From Pedobacter sp. KBW06 (GTDB lineage Bacteria; Bacteroidota; Bacteroidia; Sphingobacteriales; Sphingobacteriaceae), in the NCBI RefSeq assembly GCF_003852525.1, contig NZ_QAJL01000002.1, positions 1,039,165 to 1,100,386 of the forward strand: 61,222 nucleotides of DNA, in the 5' to 3' direction. Position numbers and translations under genes: made by a program. The notes under the pieces were generated by a model. The model did no database searches, was not told the origin of the DNA, and worked only from the letters and a program-made list of their open reading frames with translations. Shown here piece by piece: positions 43,191-51,357 of this stretch. The number at the start of each line of letters is the position of its first letter. The first letter of the stretch is position 1.

Positions 43191-43554
43191 TTTCCCCACT
43201 TTGTTTTTTCATGTAAAATTAACAACTTTTAAATATAGCTGAATATTAAGTAGTTATGAACCACGAACAGCATTTTTAAAACTTGGCCTATTAGTTGCCA
43301 TATACTTAGCGTTAATCATTTATGAATTAACAAACAATAGGGATGATTATCCTCGTTATCGTCAGATAACGAGGATTTTTTTATTTGTAATCTTTTTTCC
43401 TTTCCTGAATATATTTTAGATATTTTTACAGTTATAAATACAAGAAACTCATGCGGTTAGTCTTTTTTAAGGGTGAATCGAGATGAACTGCCCGGATAGC
43501 TAAGGCAGAAAAGTCTATTGAGAAATGTTAAATAAATGTGAAAAGAAAAATATC
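43191..43554 (+). other. Long intergenic stretch with an orphan terminator
   Basis: Between radA and the DUF4920 gene, about 360 nt. A second terminator lies at 43349-43383 with no recognised gene before it; a frameshifted mini-ORF (43256-43419) is possible. Further right, 43451-43508 carries a 5-bp hairpin CTGCC/GGCAG near the DUF4920 start. No TAnnTTTG was found. Confidence 0.4.
43349..43383 (+). terminator. Orphan intrinsic terminator
   Basis: Perfect 12-bp stem ATCCTCGTTATC/GATAACGAGGAT, 4-nt GTCA loop, seven T after it. No recognised gene ends in front, so it may terminate a small RNA or a small gene in 43190-43345. Confidence 0.8.
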
Positions 43555-44025
43555 ATGATAAAAAAAACGCTTCTAAGCATCTTCTTTTGTGCTTTATCAA
43601 TCTGCGCTATGGCACAGGAAACACCCACGGTTAACCCTAAATCATTTGGACAAGGCGTTCCTGCCGGCGACCTGCTCCCTATAGAAAAAATGGAATCTGC
43701 AATGGGCGACAAAAAGACAGCCGAAATGAAAGTTACGGGACAGGTTGTTGAAGTCTGCAAAAAAAAGGGCTGCTGGATGACTTTAAAAACCCCTTCGGGA
43801 GAATCAATCCGCATTACTTTTAAAGATTATGCTTTTTTCATGCCCATGGATATTGTCGGAAAAAAAGTAGCCCTTGATGGTATTGCCAAAAAACAAACCA
43901 TCTCGGTGGAAACTTTACGCCATTATGCCGAGGATGCACATAAATCTGCAGAAGAGATTGCAAAAATTACCGAGCCTAAAAAAGAACTTGCATTTGAAGC
44001 CAAGGGGGTAGTTATCCTAAACTAA
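43555..44025 (+). CDS. DUF4920 domain-containing secreted protein
   Basis: 156 residues from the ATG at 43555 (the frame opens 30 nt earlier). Signal peptide, cleavage near SICAMAQE. The DUF4920 core contains GQVVEVCKKKGCWM with the C-x4-C pair and MPMDIVGKKVALDG. Bacteroidota periplasmic or outer-membrane family; a metal or redox role has been suggested by the cysteines but is not established. Followed by lemA after 52 nt. Confidence 0.88.
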   Translation: MIKKTLLSIFFCALSICAMAQETPTVNPKSFGQGVPAGDLLPIEKMESAMGDKKTAEMKVTGQVVEVCKKKGCWMTLKTPSGESIRITFKDYAFFMPMDIVGKKVALDGIAKKQTISVETLRHYAEDAHKSAEEIAKITEPKKELAFEAKGVVILN

Positions 44026-44077
44026 CCTTGCACGAAATCTGTATAGGGATTATTTAATCTTTTAAAAAAACAAAAAC

Positions 44078-44635
44078 ATGATCATAGGCGCTGTTATACT
44101 TGTCATCCTTGCTCTGCTGGGAATCTCCTTCTACAATTCTTTGATCGCGAAGAAAAACCAAGTCAACAATGCCTTTTCTGCAATAGATGTCATGCTAAAA
44201 AAACGTTTTGACTTATTACCGAATCTGATTGAAACGGTAAAACAGTACATGCAACATGAAGAAAGCGTATTAACAAAGGTCGTGGAACTCAGAAGTCGTG
44301 CCTTTGCACCCAATGCCAGTAATGAAGAGAAATTGGATATAGACAAACAACTGAGCTCAGCAGTCAGAGGACTCATGGTTAATGTAGAAAGCTATCCGGA
44401 CTTAAAAGCAAATCAGAATTTTTTAAACCTGCAAAGCACCTGGACGGAAAGTGAGGAGCAGATTGCTGCTTCCAGAAGGGCTTATAACGCTTCTGTTACC
44501 GATTACAACAATGCTGTGATGATGTTTCCCGGAAGTATTTTCGCAGGAATGCTAAACTACCAGCAAATCGCGGTTCTGGCCAATACAGAAGAAGAGCGGA
44601 AAAACATCAGCGCCAAAGAGCTCTTCAATAATTAA
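44078..44635 (+). CDS. lemA: LemA family protein
   Basis: 185 residues: one N-terminal membrane helix (about 2-20) and a helical domain with NQVNNAFSAIDVMLKKRFDLLPNL and YNASVTDYNNAVMMFPGSIFA, the typical LemA segments. Peripheral function unknown in the family. Its stop overlaps the DUF3137 start by 1 nt (TAATG), so the two are translated together. Confidence 0.94.
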   Translation: MIIGAVILVILALLGISFYNSLIAKKNQVNNAFSAIDVMLKKRFDLLPNLIETVKQYMQHEESVLTKVVELRSRAFAPNASNEEKLDIDKQLSSAVRGLMVNVESYPDLKANQNFLNLQSTWTESEEQIAASRRAYNASVTDYNNAVMMFPGSIFAGMLNYQQIAVLANTEEERKNISAKELFNN

Positions 44636-45591
44636 TGATATCCGAAACTGAAAATGGTGCTTCCAGGCAAGGTATTCTAGTTGAGCTGGAAGTTTTGCGT
44701 AAAGAAATTTACGGCATAAAAATCAAAAATTATTCTATCATTGGAATAAGTGCACTGATTATTATCATTGGCATCATTTTCGAAGGCCTGATTCTGGTCA
44801 TCCTAGCTGGAATTGCGATATTTATTTATGGATTTGTAATGCTCAGCAAGGCCGGACCAAAAGAAACCCGATACCGGCACTCTTATAAACATTCCCTGGT
44901 TGCCTATGCTTTGAGAACTATAGATGAAAGTCTTAAGATTGATGATGCGCAGGCCTTATCGGAAGCAGCTTTTATTTCCTCCCGGCTCTTTGCCAAAGCA
45001 CCCGACCGATATCACAGCGAAGATCAGGTATACGGCTTCGCGGGAAAAACGAAATTCAGTTTCTCAGAAGTACATGCAGAATACAAAACTGTTACTCAAA
45101 CGAAGAATGGTCAGCGTGTAGATTGGCACGATATATTAAAAGGTGTGGTGTTCTGTGCTGATTTTAATAAAAATTTCAATGGAACAACCATGGTCAGGCC
45201 TAAGGATTTTAGTGCTGCATTTGGGGCCTGGATTTCAACAGCTCTCCCCATATTTGCTTCCGGAGAGATTGTTAAACTGGAAAATCCGGACTTCGATAAG
45301 AGTTTCGTCACTTATTCGGATAACCAGGTAGAAGCCAGGTATATTTTAACTCCTTCCATGATGGAACGGATTTCAGAACTAAACAAACGCTCAAAAGAGA
45401 CCATTAGTTTATCGTTCACTGGTAGCCTTGTATTTATTGCATTTCCGCTAAGCGAAAACTATTTTGAACCTCCGTTTTCCAGGAGCTTACTTGATGAGAA
45501 CCTGCTCCAAAAGGACATCGAGCTCGTCCAGTTCATGTATGACATTGTTAAAGAGCTGGATCTGAATACCCGAATCTGGGGAAAAAACTAA
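44635..45591 (+). CDS. DUF3137 domain-containing membrane protein
   Basis: 318 residues. Two membrane helices near the N-terminus (about 35-75), then a soluble DUF3137 domain (about 110-310; FSEVHAEYKTVTQ and LPIFASGEIVKLENPDFDKSF). DUF3137 genes commonly sit next to lemA, as here with a 1-nt overlap, implying a joint membrane complex. Function unknown. Confidence 0.9.
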   Translation: MISETENGASRQGILVELEVLRKEIYGIKIKNYSIIGISALIIIIGIIFEGLILVILAGIAIFIYGFVMLSKAGPKETRYRHSYKHSLVAYALRTIDESLKIDDAQALSEAAFISSRLFAKAPDRYHSEDQVYGFAGKTKFSFSEVHAEYKTVTQTKNGQRVDWHDILKGVVFCADFNKNFNGTTMVRPKDFSAAFGAWISTALPIFASGEIVKLENPDFDKSFVTYSDNQVEARYILTPSMMERISELNKRSKETISLSFTGSLVFIAFPLSENYFEPPFSRSLLDENLLQKDIELVQFMYDIVKELDLNTRIWGKN

Positions 45592-45632
45592 AGTATCTTC
45601 CAATCCTGGAATGATAACAATGCCATTCATTT

Positions 45633-45668
45633 AAAACGAAAAGGTCCCTTCCGGGACCTTTTCGTTTT
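45633..45668. terminator. Bidirectional terminator, DUF3137 / carB
   Basis: Perfect 16-bp stem AAAACGAAAAGGTCCC with its complement and a TTCC loop. Its right arm overlaps the carB stop codon (45667-45669). Confidence 0.9.
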
Positions 45669-48483
45669 ATTTCGACAGATACATCGATTTATCTTTATAT
45701 AATTTTCTAAAGTAAGGATCTTCCAGATTCTTAATAAACCTGATGGCCTCACCTGTAGATTTCATCTCCGGACCTAATTCCTTCGCTACTTCAGGGAATT
45801 TATCAAAAGAGAATACAGGCTCTTTAATCGCATAACCTTCCAGCTTTCTCACGATCGTGAAATCTTTTAGTTTGTTTGCACCTAGCATCACTTTAGCAGC
45901 AATATTAATGTAAGGGACATCGTATGCCTTGGCAATGAAAGGAACTGTCCTTGAAGCCCTTGGATTTGCTTCGATCACATAAACCTTTTCATCTTTTACT
46001 GCGAACTGAATATTCAGCAATCCAATTACATTTAATGCTCTTGCAATTTTCTTTGAGTAAACTTCCATATCGTTCATTACCTTTTCAGATAAGCTGAATG
46101 GAGGCAACACTGCACTCGAATCACCGGAGTGAATTCCCGCAGGCTCAATATGCTCCATTAATCCGATGATATGCACGTCATCACCATCACAAATAGAATC
46201 AGATTCCGTTTCTTCTGCCCTGTCCAGGAAATGATCGATCAGCACACGGTTTCCTGGAAGATCTCCTAATAACTTAACTACTGCTTTCTCCAGGTCTTCA
46301 TCATTGATTACAATGCTCATTCCCTGTCCACCCAACACATAACTCGGTCTTACCAGCACCGGGTATCCTACTTCTTTAGCAACAATGATCGCTTCTTCTG
46401 CATTTTCTGCAACACCATATTTCGGATAAGGGATCTCTAATTCTTTAAGAAGGTCTGAGAAACGTCCCCTGTCTTCAGCAACATCCATGTCATTGTAAGC
46501 GGTACCGATGATCTTAATACCATTCTCTTGTAGCTTCTCTGCCATTTTCAAAGCAGTTTGTCCACCCAACTGAACGATTACACCTTCTGGTTTTTCCAGT
46601 TCGATGATCTCACGAACATGTTCCCAGAATACCGGCTCAAAGTATAGCTTATCAGCCATATTGAAATCCGTAGATACGGTCTCAGGATTGCAGTTGATCA
46701 TAATCGCCTCATAACCGCTCTCTTTTGCAGCAAGCAAGCCATGTACACAAGAGTAATCAAACTCAATTCCTTGTCCGATACGGTTAGGTCCTGAACCCAG
46801 TACGATCACCTTTTTCCTATCAGATGGAGTCGATTCATTCTCTTCTTCAAATGTAGAATAGTAATATGGGGTTTGTGCGGCAAATTCAGCAGCACAAGTA
46901 TCTACCATTTTATAAACGCGTCTGATGCCTAATGACTTTCTGCGTTCGTAAACCTCATCCTCTGTCACATTACCAAGCAAGTAAGCAATCTGGATATCCG
47001 AGAATCCTTTTTGTTTTAGTGTGAAGAAGAAATCTTTAGGAACATTGTTCAAAGAATATCTTTTCAATTCTGTTTCCAGATGTACCAATTCCTGAATTTG
47101 CGCAAGGAACCATTTATCAATCCTGGTCACCTTACGGATGGATTCCAAAGGAACACCCATACTCATAGCATCTTTGATCAAGAACAGGCGGTTCCAGCTT
47201 GGATGCTCCAATCCGTGCATGATCTCTTCAATGCTTCTGTTATGTTTACCATCCGCACCAAGTCCGGCTCTGCCAATTTCTAAACTCTGGCAAGCTTTCT
47301 GCAATGCTTCGATGAAACTGCGGCCGATAGCCATCACTTCTCCTACAGATTTCATCTGCAATCCAAGTTCCATATTGGCACCTTTGAATTTATCAAAGTT
47401 CCAGCGTGGTACTTTTACGATTACATAATCTAAAGTAGGCTCGAAGTAAGCAGAGGTTGTTTTTGTAATTTGATTTTCGATCTCATCTAAGTTATAACCG
47501 ATGGCCAGCTTAGAAGCGATCTTAGCGATAGGATATCCTGTTGCCTTACTTGCCAGTGCTGAAGAGCGTGACACCCTTGGATTGATCTCGATAGCGATAA
47601 TATCATCATTATCAGGGTTTACAGAGAATTGAACGTTACATCCTCCAGCAAAGTTACCAATGGCGCGCATCATTTTAATAGCCTGGTTACGCATATCCTG
47701 GTAGCAACGATCCGATAAAGTCATTGCCGGCGCTACAGTAATGGAATCTCCGGTATGGATTCCCATTGGGTCGAAGTTTTCAATTGAGCAGATGATGATC
47801 ACGTTGTCATTGCTATCTCTCAGCAATTCCAGTTCGTATTCTTTCCAACCCAATACGGCTTTTTCCACCAATACCTCATGCGTTGGAGAAGCTTCAAGTC
47901 CACGCTGTAATGCATGGTCAAACTCTTCTTTTTTATGCACGAAGCCTCCACCTGAACCTCCTAATGTGTAAGAAGGACGGATCACCAGTGGATAACCGAT
48001 TTCCTGAGCTGCTTCTTTACCTTCCAAGAAGGAGTTTGCAATTCTGGATGGCGCTACACCAACACCTATGTCAATCATTAACTGACGGAAGGCTTCCCTG
48101 TTTTCGGTTTTCTCAATCGCGGCAACATCTACCCCGATTACCCTTACTCCGTATTTTTCCCATACACCGCGTTCTTCTGCTTCTTTACAAAGGTTCAAAG
48201 CGGTTTGTCCGCCCATAGTAGGCAAAACTGCATCGATTTTACGTTCTATTAGAATCTGCTCAATGGAGTCTACCGTTAAAGGCCACAGGTAAACATTGTC
48301 CCCAATCACCTTGTCGGTCATGATGGTTGCAGGATTAGAGTTGATGATCGAAACTTCAATCCCCTCTTCCTTTAAGGATAAGGCAGCTTGAGATCCTGAA
48401 TAATCAAATTCACAAGCTTGACCAATGATAATAGGTCCCGATCCGATAATTAATACTGAGCGTATGGAGGTGTCTTTAGGCAT
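45667..48483 (-). CDS. carB: Carbamoyl-phosphate synthase large subunit, without allosteric domain
   Basis: 938 residues; E. coli CarB has 1073. Two ATP-grasp synthetase halves with an oligomerization domain between: N-half begins MPKDTSIRSVLIIGSGPI, second half after about residue 550 with VIVLGSGPNRIGQGIEFDYS. The missing part is the C-terminal MGS-like domain that binds UMP, IMP and ornithine, so feedback control must differ. Makes carbamoyl phosphate for pyrimidines and arginine. carA is not adjacent. The gene ends inside a strong terminator; its leader has a 5'-terminal hairpin. Confidence 0.95.
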   Translation of the reverse strand: MPKDTSIRSVLIIGSGPIIIGQACEFDYSGSQAALSLKEEGIEVSIINSNPATIMTDKVIGDNVYLWPLTVDSIEQILIERKIDAVLPTMGGQTALNLCKEAEERGVWEKYGVRVIGVDVAAIEKTENREAFRQLMIDIGVGVAPSRIANSFLEGKEAAQEIGYPLVIRPSYTLGGSGGGFVHKKEEFDHALQRGLEASPTHEVLVEKAVLGWKEYELELLRDSNDNVIIICSIENFDPMGIHTGDSITVAPAMTLSDRCYQDMRNQAIKMMRAIGNFAGGCNVQFSVNPDNDDIIAIEINPRVSRSSALASKATGYPIAKIASKLAIGYNLDEIENQITKTTSAYFEPTLDYVIVKVPRWNFDKFKGANMELGLQMKSVGEVMAIGRSFIEALQKACQSLEIGRAGLGADGKHNRSIEEIMHGLEHPSWNRLFLIKDAMSMGVPLESIRKVTRIDKWFLAQIQELVHLETELKRYSLNNVPKDFFFTLKQKGFSDIQIAYLLGNVTEDEVYERRKSLGIRRVYKMVDTCAAEFAAQTPYYYSTFEEENESTPSDRKKVIVLGSGPNRIGQGIEFDYSCVHGLLAAKESGYEAIMINCNPETVSTDFNMADKLYFEPVFWEHVREIIELEKPEGVIVQLGGQTALKMAEKLQENGIKIIGTAYNDMDVAEDRGRFSDLLKELEIPYPKYGVAENAEEAIIVAKEVGYPVLVRPSYVLGGQGMSIVINDEDLEKAVVKLLGDLPGNRVLIDHFLDRAEETESDSICDGDDVHIIGLMEHIEPAGIHSGDSSAVLPPFSLSEKVMNDMEVYSKKIARALNVIGLLNIQFAVKDEKVYVIEANPRASRTVPFIAKAYDVPYINIAAKVMLGANKLKDFTIVRKLEGYAIKEPVFSFDKFPEVAKELGPEMKSTGEAIRFIKNLEDPYFRKLYKDKSMYLSK

Positions 48484-48587
48484 AAGGCTTTAAAAAGTCT
48501 AAAGTTATATAAGTGAAATTGGTAAAAAATGCGTTCTAAAAGACCAGAATAGTCTTGAGATTTTCTGTGCTGGTAAGTATGGAAATT

Positions 48588-48605
48588 CCCGACTCTTCTG
48601 TCGGG
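48588..48605 (-). promoter_or_regulatory. 5'-terminal hairpin of the carB leader
   Basis: CCCGAC, 6-nt loop, GTCGGG. With the -7 element at 48609-48616 the transcript would begin at or just before this stem. Leader of roughly 120 nt; a further small stem AAGAC/GTCTT lies at about 48539-48556. Confidence 0.55.
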
Positions 48606-48608
48606 ATG

Positions 48609-48616
48609 CAAAGTTA
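48609..48616 (-). promoter_or_regulatory. carB promoter, -7 element
   Basis: TAACTTTG on the - strand, exact TAnnTTTG; the -33 is not convincing. Confidence 0.5.
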
Positions 48617-48660
48617 CGTTTTTGAACATTAAAAATAAGGTGTTTTTAAAAAAAACGTTC

Positions 48661-48703
48661 AAATAAAAAAGGGCTATCAGAATTAACCGATAGCCCTTTT
48701 ATT
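48661..48703 (-). terminator. Terminator of the small secreted protein gene
   Basis: Stem AAAAGGGCTATC/GATAGCCCTTTT (48667-48678 with 48689-48700), loop of about ten, T-runs on both sides. It follows the stop at 48716 by 12 nt. Confidence 0.85.
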
Positions 48704-48715
48704 TATCATCATCAA

Positions 48716-49033
48716 TTATTGAAGTAATTTGATCTCTCCAACATCTGTAGTGGCACTATCTGTAACCGCAACGTTCCCTAATGAAGTATCTTTATAGGGT
48801 ACATTTGCCTTTACCAAAATCGTATAAGTTCCTGGTTTAACCTTGCTAAACACGAAGCTTCCATTAGTTACAGCAGCTCTTAATGTATCGGTGCCAACAA
48901 CTGCCAGTACCTGAGATGCACCCTCAGCAGGAGTAACTTTTCCCTGGATTCCTCCCTCCCGAATAGAGGTAAATGCTAATAAACCTAGTGAGAGCCCTAA
49001 CACTGCTATGAAATTTAAACTTGTCTTTTTCAT
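48716..49033 (-). CDS. Small secreted protein with carboxypeptidase-regulatory-like domain
   Basis: 105 residues from the ATG at 49033 (a longer frame to 49132 lacks signal-peptide logic). Signal peptide (MKKTSLNFIAVLGLSLGL), then IQGKVTPAEGASQVLAV and FVFSKVKPGTYTILVKA, the pattern of the CarboxypepD_reg-like beta-sandwich that in Bacteroidota occurs at N-termini of TonB receptors and alone. Likely periplasmic or outer-membrane. Monocistronic, with its own terminator. Confidence 0.78.
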   Translation of the reverse strand: MKKTSLNFIAVLGLSLGLLAFTSIREGGIQGKVTPAEGASQVLAVVGTDTLRAAVTNGSFVFSKVKPGTYTILVKANVPYKDTSLGNVAVTDSATTDVGEIKLLQ

Positions 49034-49299
49034 CCTGATCAATTTTAGTTTAACCTTACTGTTTATTAATTGTTTCCATCCAGTAATACAAACAGTAACC
49101 CAATATGTTTTAAAAAACCTTGCTTTTCTCAAACAAAGCCTACTCCGGCTTAGTTCATCTCCTTCATCTCAAAATATCCGGAAAATGCAGACTATTCGCA
49201 AATTGGAACAACATTTGCAGAATCTATACCGTTATAAGCTTCATCATCGAGCTTTTAAAATAACACACAATATAACAAATGAGAACAACACACATGCAA
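49034..49299. other. Divergent intergenic region
   Basis: About 260 nt between divergent genes for small envelope proteins. TACTGTTTG and TAGGCTTTG occur on the - strand, each one base too long for TAnnTTTG. No reliable gene; no obvious repeat. Confidence 0.35.
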
Positions 49300-49824
49300 A
49301 TGAAAAAAATATTTCCGGCTTTAATTGCCTTAGTAGTCTTATTAGCTGGCTGTGCTACGGTGCAATCTCTAATTAAATCAACTTTTCCTTATACTGCAAC
49401 AGTAGTCATCCCGGCATCTTCTAAAAGTAATACGGTCATTTCAGCGAACTCAGCGGCAACGAGTTTTGACCAGGTCTTTGGAAATCAAAATGGAACAGAT
49501 TACGTAAAAGAAATCAGAATTGCTTCTGCTAAACTCGATGCCAGCAATCCTTCGAACAGGAGTTTAGGGATGTTCAAATCCGTCAAATTGTTTGTCACTA
49601 ACGACAAAGGAGCTGAGGTCATGGTAGCGTCAAGAAGTGACGTGCAGGAAAATATTGGATCCGGGTTGGTACTAGACATTGATAATTCACGTTTTCTAGA
49701 TAACTATGTTAAAGGTACCAGTTTGCGCATAAGAATGGAATACGTTCTGAGAGACAATACGGCTACAGATGTAAGTGTCAGAGTTTCATTAAGCTTCAGC
49801 ACTTCACCAAAAACAGCAAAATAG
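49300..49824 (+). CDS. Hypothetical lipoprotein
   Basis: 174 residues from the ATG at 49300; two upstream ATGs (49279, 49294) are in frame, but MKKIFPALIALVVLLAGC makes the cleanest lipoprotein signal with C18. The mature domain is Ser/Thr/Asn-rich and beta-rich; I do not recognise a family. Possibly an outer-membrane lipoprotein. Divergent from the small secreted protein; followed by a strong terminator. Confidence 0.75.
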   Translation: MKKIFPALIALVVLLAGCATVQSLIKSTFPYTATVVIPASSKSNTVISANSAATSFDQVFGNQNGTDYVKEIRIASAKLDASNPSNRSLGMFKSVKLFVTNDKGAEVMVASRSDVQENIGSGLVLDIDNSRFLDNYVKGTSLRIRMEYVLRDNTATDVSVRVSLSFSTSPKTAK

Positions 49825-49833
49825 TATAAAAAA

Positions 49834-49917
49834 ATCCTCTTTGAGAGGATAATCTTCATAAATAGTTTGTTTGGTTTATTATCCGGCAGGAATCATTTCC
49901 CTGCCGGATTTTTTTAT
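49834..49917 (+). terminator. Two hairpins 3' of the lipoprotein, second a strong terminator
   Basis: A small ATCCTCT/AGAGGAT stem (49834-49850), then ATCCGGCAGGAA pairing with the complement up to 49909 (ATCCGGCAG/CTGCCGGAT), followed by seven T. Confidence 0.8.
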
Positions 49918-49957
49918 ACCGTTTTCTTTAACCTGCTAATGCTTCTTTACAAATGTT

Positions 49958-49991
49958 TTTGCCGCGAATAATTTTAGGATAACTACTTTTG
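49958..49991 (+). promoter_or_regulatory. pnuC promoter
   Basis: TTTG (49958-49961), 22 nt, TACTTTTG (49984-49991), then 4 nt to the ATG. The spacing of the two elements is slightly long but the -7 match is exact. Predicts a leaderless mRNA. Confidence 0.6.
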
Positions 49992-49995
49992 GCTC

Positions 49996-50613
49996 ATGTT
50001 ACTTCTTGAATCTTCCTTTTTTCAGTTGATTGTCGACCAGTTTAAGCATACTTCATGGCAGGAATGGCTTGGCGTCATTTCCGGATTCATCTGCATTTAT
50101 CTGGCAACAAAGGAAAATGTACTCAGCTGGCCCATTTCTATCATTAGTGTTATTGCCTACGCCTGGGTATTTTATGATGCAAACATGTATGGAGACATGG
50201 CCTTACAGTTTTATTTCCTTTGCAGCGCTTTATATGGCTGGTACTTTTGGATCAATAATAAACAAAGTGATGATAAGCCTGTTACCAACTTATCAGCGAA
50301 AGGATGGTGGATTGCCTCCGGATCTGTCGTGGTCTTATCGGTGATTCTGGGCATTTATCTTGATCGGTGTACAGATACGAACGTCCCTTATGAGGATGGT
50401 TTTTGTACCGCTCTTAGTTTTGTAGCACAACTAATGCTAACCAGAAAGATTCTTCAAAACTGGATCCTCTGGATCATTGTAGACCTTTGCTATATCCCAT
50501 TATATATTTATAAAAATTTAAATTTAAGTGCTGTTTTTTATGCATTCCTGGTGGCTATAGCCGTCAAAGGGTATTTAGACTGGAGGAAAACCTACCGTGA
50601 ACAAACAAATTAA
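49996..50613 (+). CDS. pnuC: PnuC-family vitamin transporter
   Basis: 205 residues, seven hydrophobic helices. PnuC family, with the characteristic WLGVISGFICIYLATKENVLSWP and, near the end, NWILWIIVDLCYIPLYIYK. The family imports vitamin nucleosides by facilitated diffusion: PnuC for nicotinamide riboside, PnuT for thiamine, PnuX for riboflavin. The next gene is a ribosylnicotinamide-type kinase, supporting nicotinamide riboside; the TPP riboswitch and thiamine genes just downstream leave thiamine open. Overlaps the kinase gene by 17 nt. Confidence 0.88.
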   Translation: MLLLESSFFQLIVDQFKHTSWQEWLGVISGFICIYLATKENVLSWPISIISVIAYAWVFYDANMYGDMALQFYFLCSALYGWYFWINNKQSDDKPVTNLSAKGWWIASGSVVVLSVILGIYLDRCTDTNVPYEDGFCTALSFVAQLMLTRKILQNWILWIIVDLCYIPLYIYKNLNLSAVFYAFLVAIAVKGYLDWRKTYREQTN

Positions 50614-51127
50614 GAAAATTGCCATTGTTGGCCCTGAAAGCACTGGAAAATCGACAATTACGAAGCAACTCGCCAAACATTACAAAACACTTTGGGTGCC
50701 TGAGTACGCAAGGTATTACTGTGCCGCTTTAACTGAACCCTGCAACTTACAGGACGAAATCAACATGTATCATGGGCAAGTTGCACTGGAAGAATCTGTC
50801 CTAGCCATCGCAGAAAAAGACCTGATCTTTTGCGATACAACTTTTATCACGGTCAAGATCTGGAGTGATGAAGTCTTTGGAGAAACACCTCAGCTGGTAC
50901 TGGATGCGTTGCCTAACTACACCTACGATTTATACTTACTCATGGACATCGACCTTCCATGGCAGGAAGATCCATTACGTGACTTTCCACATAAGAGAGA
51001 ACACTTTATGCAGGTATGGCATCAGGAATTAAAAAACTTAAATGCAAACTACATCGTGATCAACGGACAGGAAGAAAGACTAAACAATGCCATTTCATCG
51101 GTGGAATCCTTCCTCAGAAAGCCATAA
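50597..51127 (+). CDS. NadR-type AAA ATPase / ribosylnicotinamide kinase domain
   Basis: 176 residues; GTG start inside the pnuC 3' end. P-loop GPESTGKST (12-20), then WVPEYARYYC and LLMDIDLPWQEDPLRDFPHKREHF, typical for the kinase part of NadR. The HTH regulator and the nucleotidyltransferase domain of enterobacterial NadR are absent, so it is only the kinase. Expected reaction: phosphorylation of nicotinamide riboside to NMN as it enters through PnuC, trapping it. Frame and neighbours support that. 49 nt before the next promoter and the TPP riboswitch. Confidence 0.85.
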   Translation: MNKQIKKIAIVGPESTGKSTITKQLAKHYKTLWVPEYARYYCAALTEPCNLQDEINMYHGQVALEESVLAIAEKDLIFCDTTFITVKIWSDEVFGETPQLVLDALPNYTYDLYLLMDIDLPWQEDPLRDFPHKREHFMQVWHQELKNLNANYIVINGQEERLNNAISSVESFLRKP

Positions 51128-51142
51128 TAGAAGCCGCGTTCC

Positions 51143-51171
51143 TTGCTATTCAATTTTTATCAATACCTTTA
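51143..51171 (+). promoter_or_regulatory. Promoter in front of the TPP riboswitch
   Basis: TTG (51143-51145), 18 nt, TACCTTTA (51164-51171), one base from TAnnTTTG. Transcription would start near 51176, right before the riboswitch. Confidence 0.45.
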
Positions 51172-51173
51172 CC

Positions 51174-51290
51174 CCATCAAAAAGGGGTGCCTTGTTTTGT
51201 AAAAAACACGAAAACAGGCTGAGAGCATACCCAATATATCTGCAAACAGATATATGCACCTGATCCGGATAATGCCGGCGGAGGGATTGG
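51174..51290 (+). ncRNA. TPP riboswitch (THI element)
   Basis: The full thi-box core is present: GGGGTGCC (51184-51191), GGCTGAGAGCATACCC with CTGAGA at 51219-51224, CACCTGATCCGGATAATGCC (from 51258) and GGCGGAGGGA. P3 is a perfect ATATATCTG/CAGATATAT hairpin (51234-51255). A CCATC/GATTGG pairing can form P1. Senses thiamine pyrophosphate, controlling the downstream TonB receptor and thiE. 68 nt before the receptor start lies a stem (51311-51333) as expression platform. Confidence 0.96.
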
Positions 51291-51310
51291 AGTTATGGAG
51301 TTTAACTGGG

Positions 51311-51333
51311 CTGTAAGTGCCCCTTACTTACAG
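51311..51333 (+). promoter_or_regulatory. Hairpin between riboswitch and receptor gene
   Basis: CTGTAAGT and ACTTACAG form an 8-bp stem with a 7-nt loop, 24 nt before the TTG start. There is no long T-run after it, so translational rather than transcriptional control is more likely. Confidence 0.5.
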
Positions 51334-51357
51334 TGGTTTAACTAAAAAATCAAAGAA

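Noticed and set aside
47883..48218. 111-codon + strand frame
   Set aside because: Antisense to a highly conserved part of carB.
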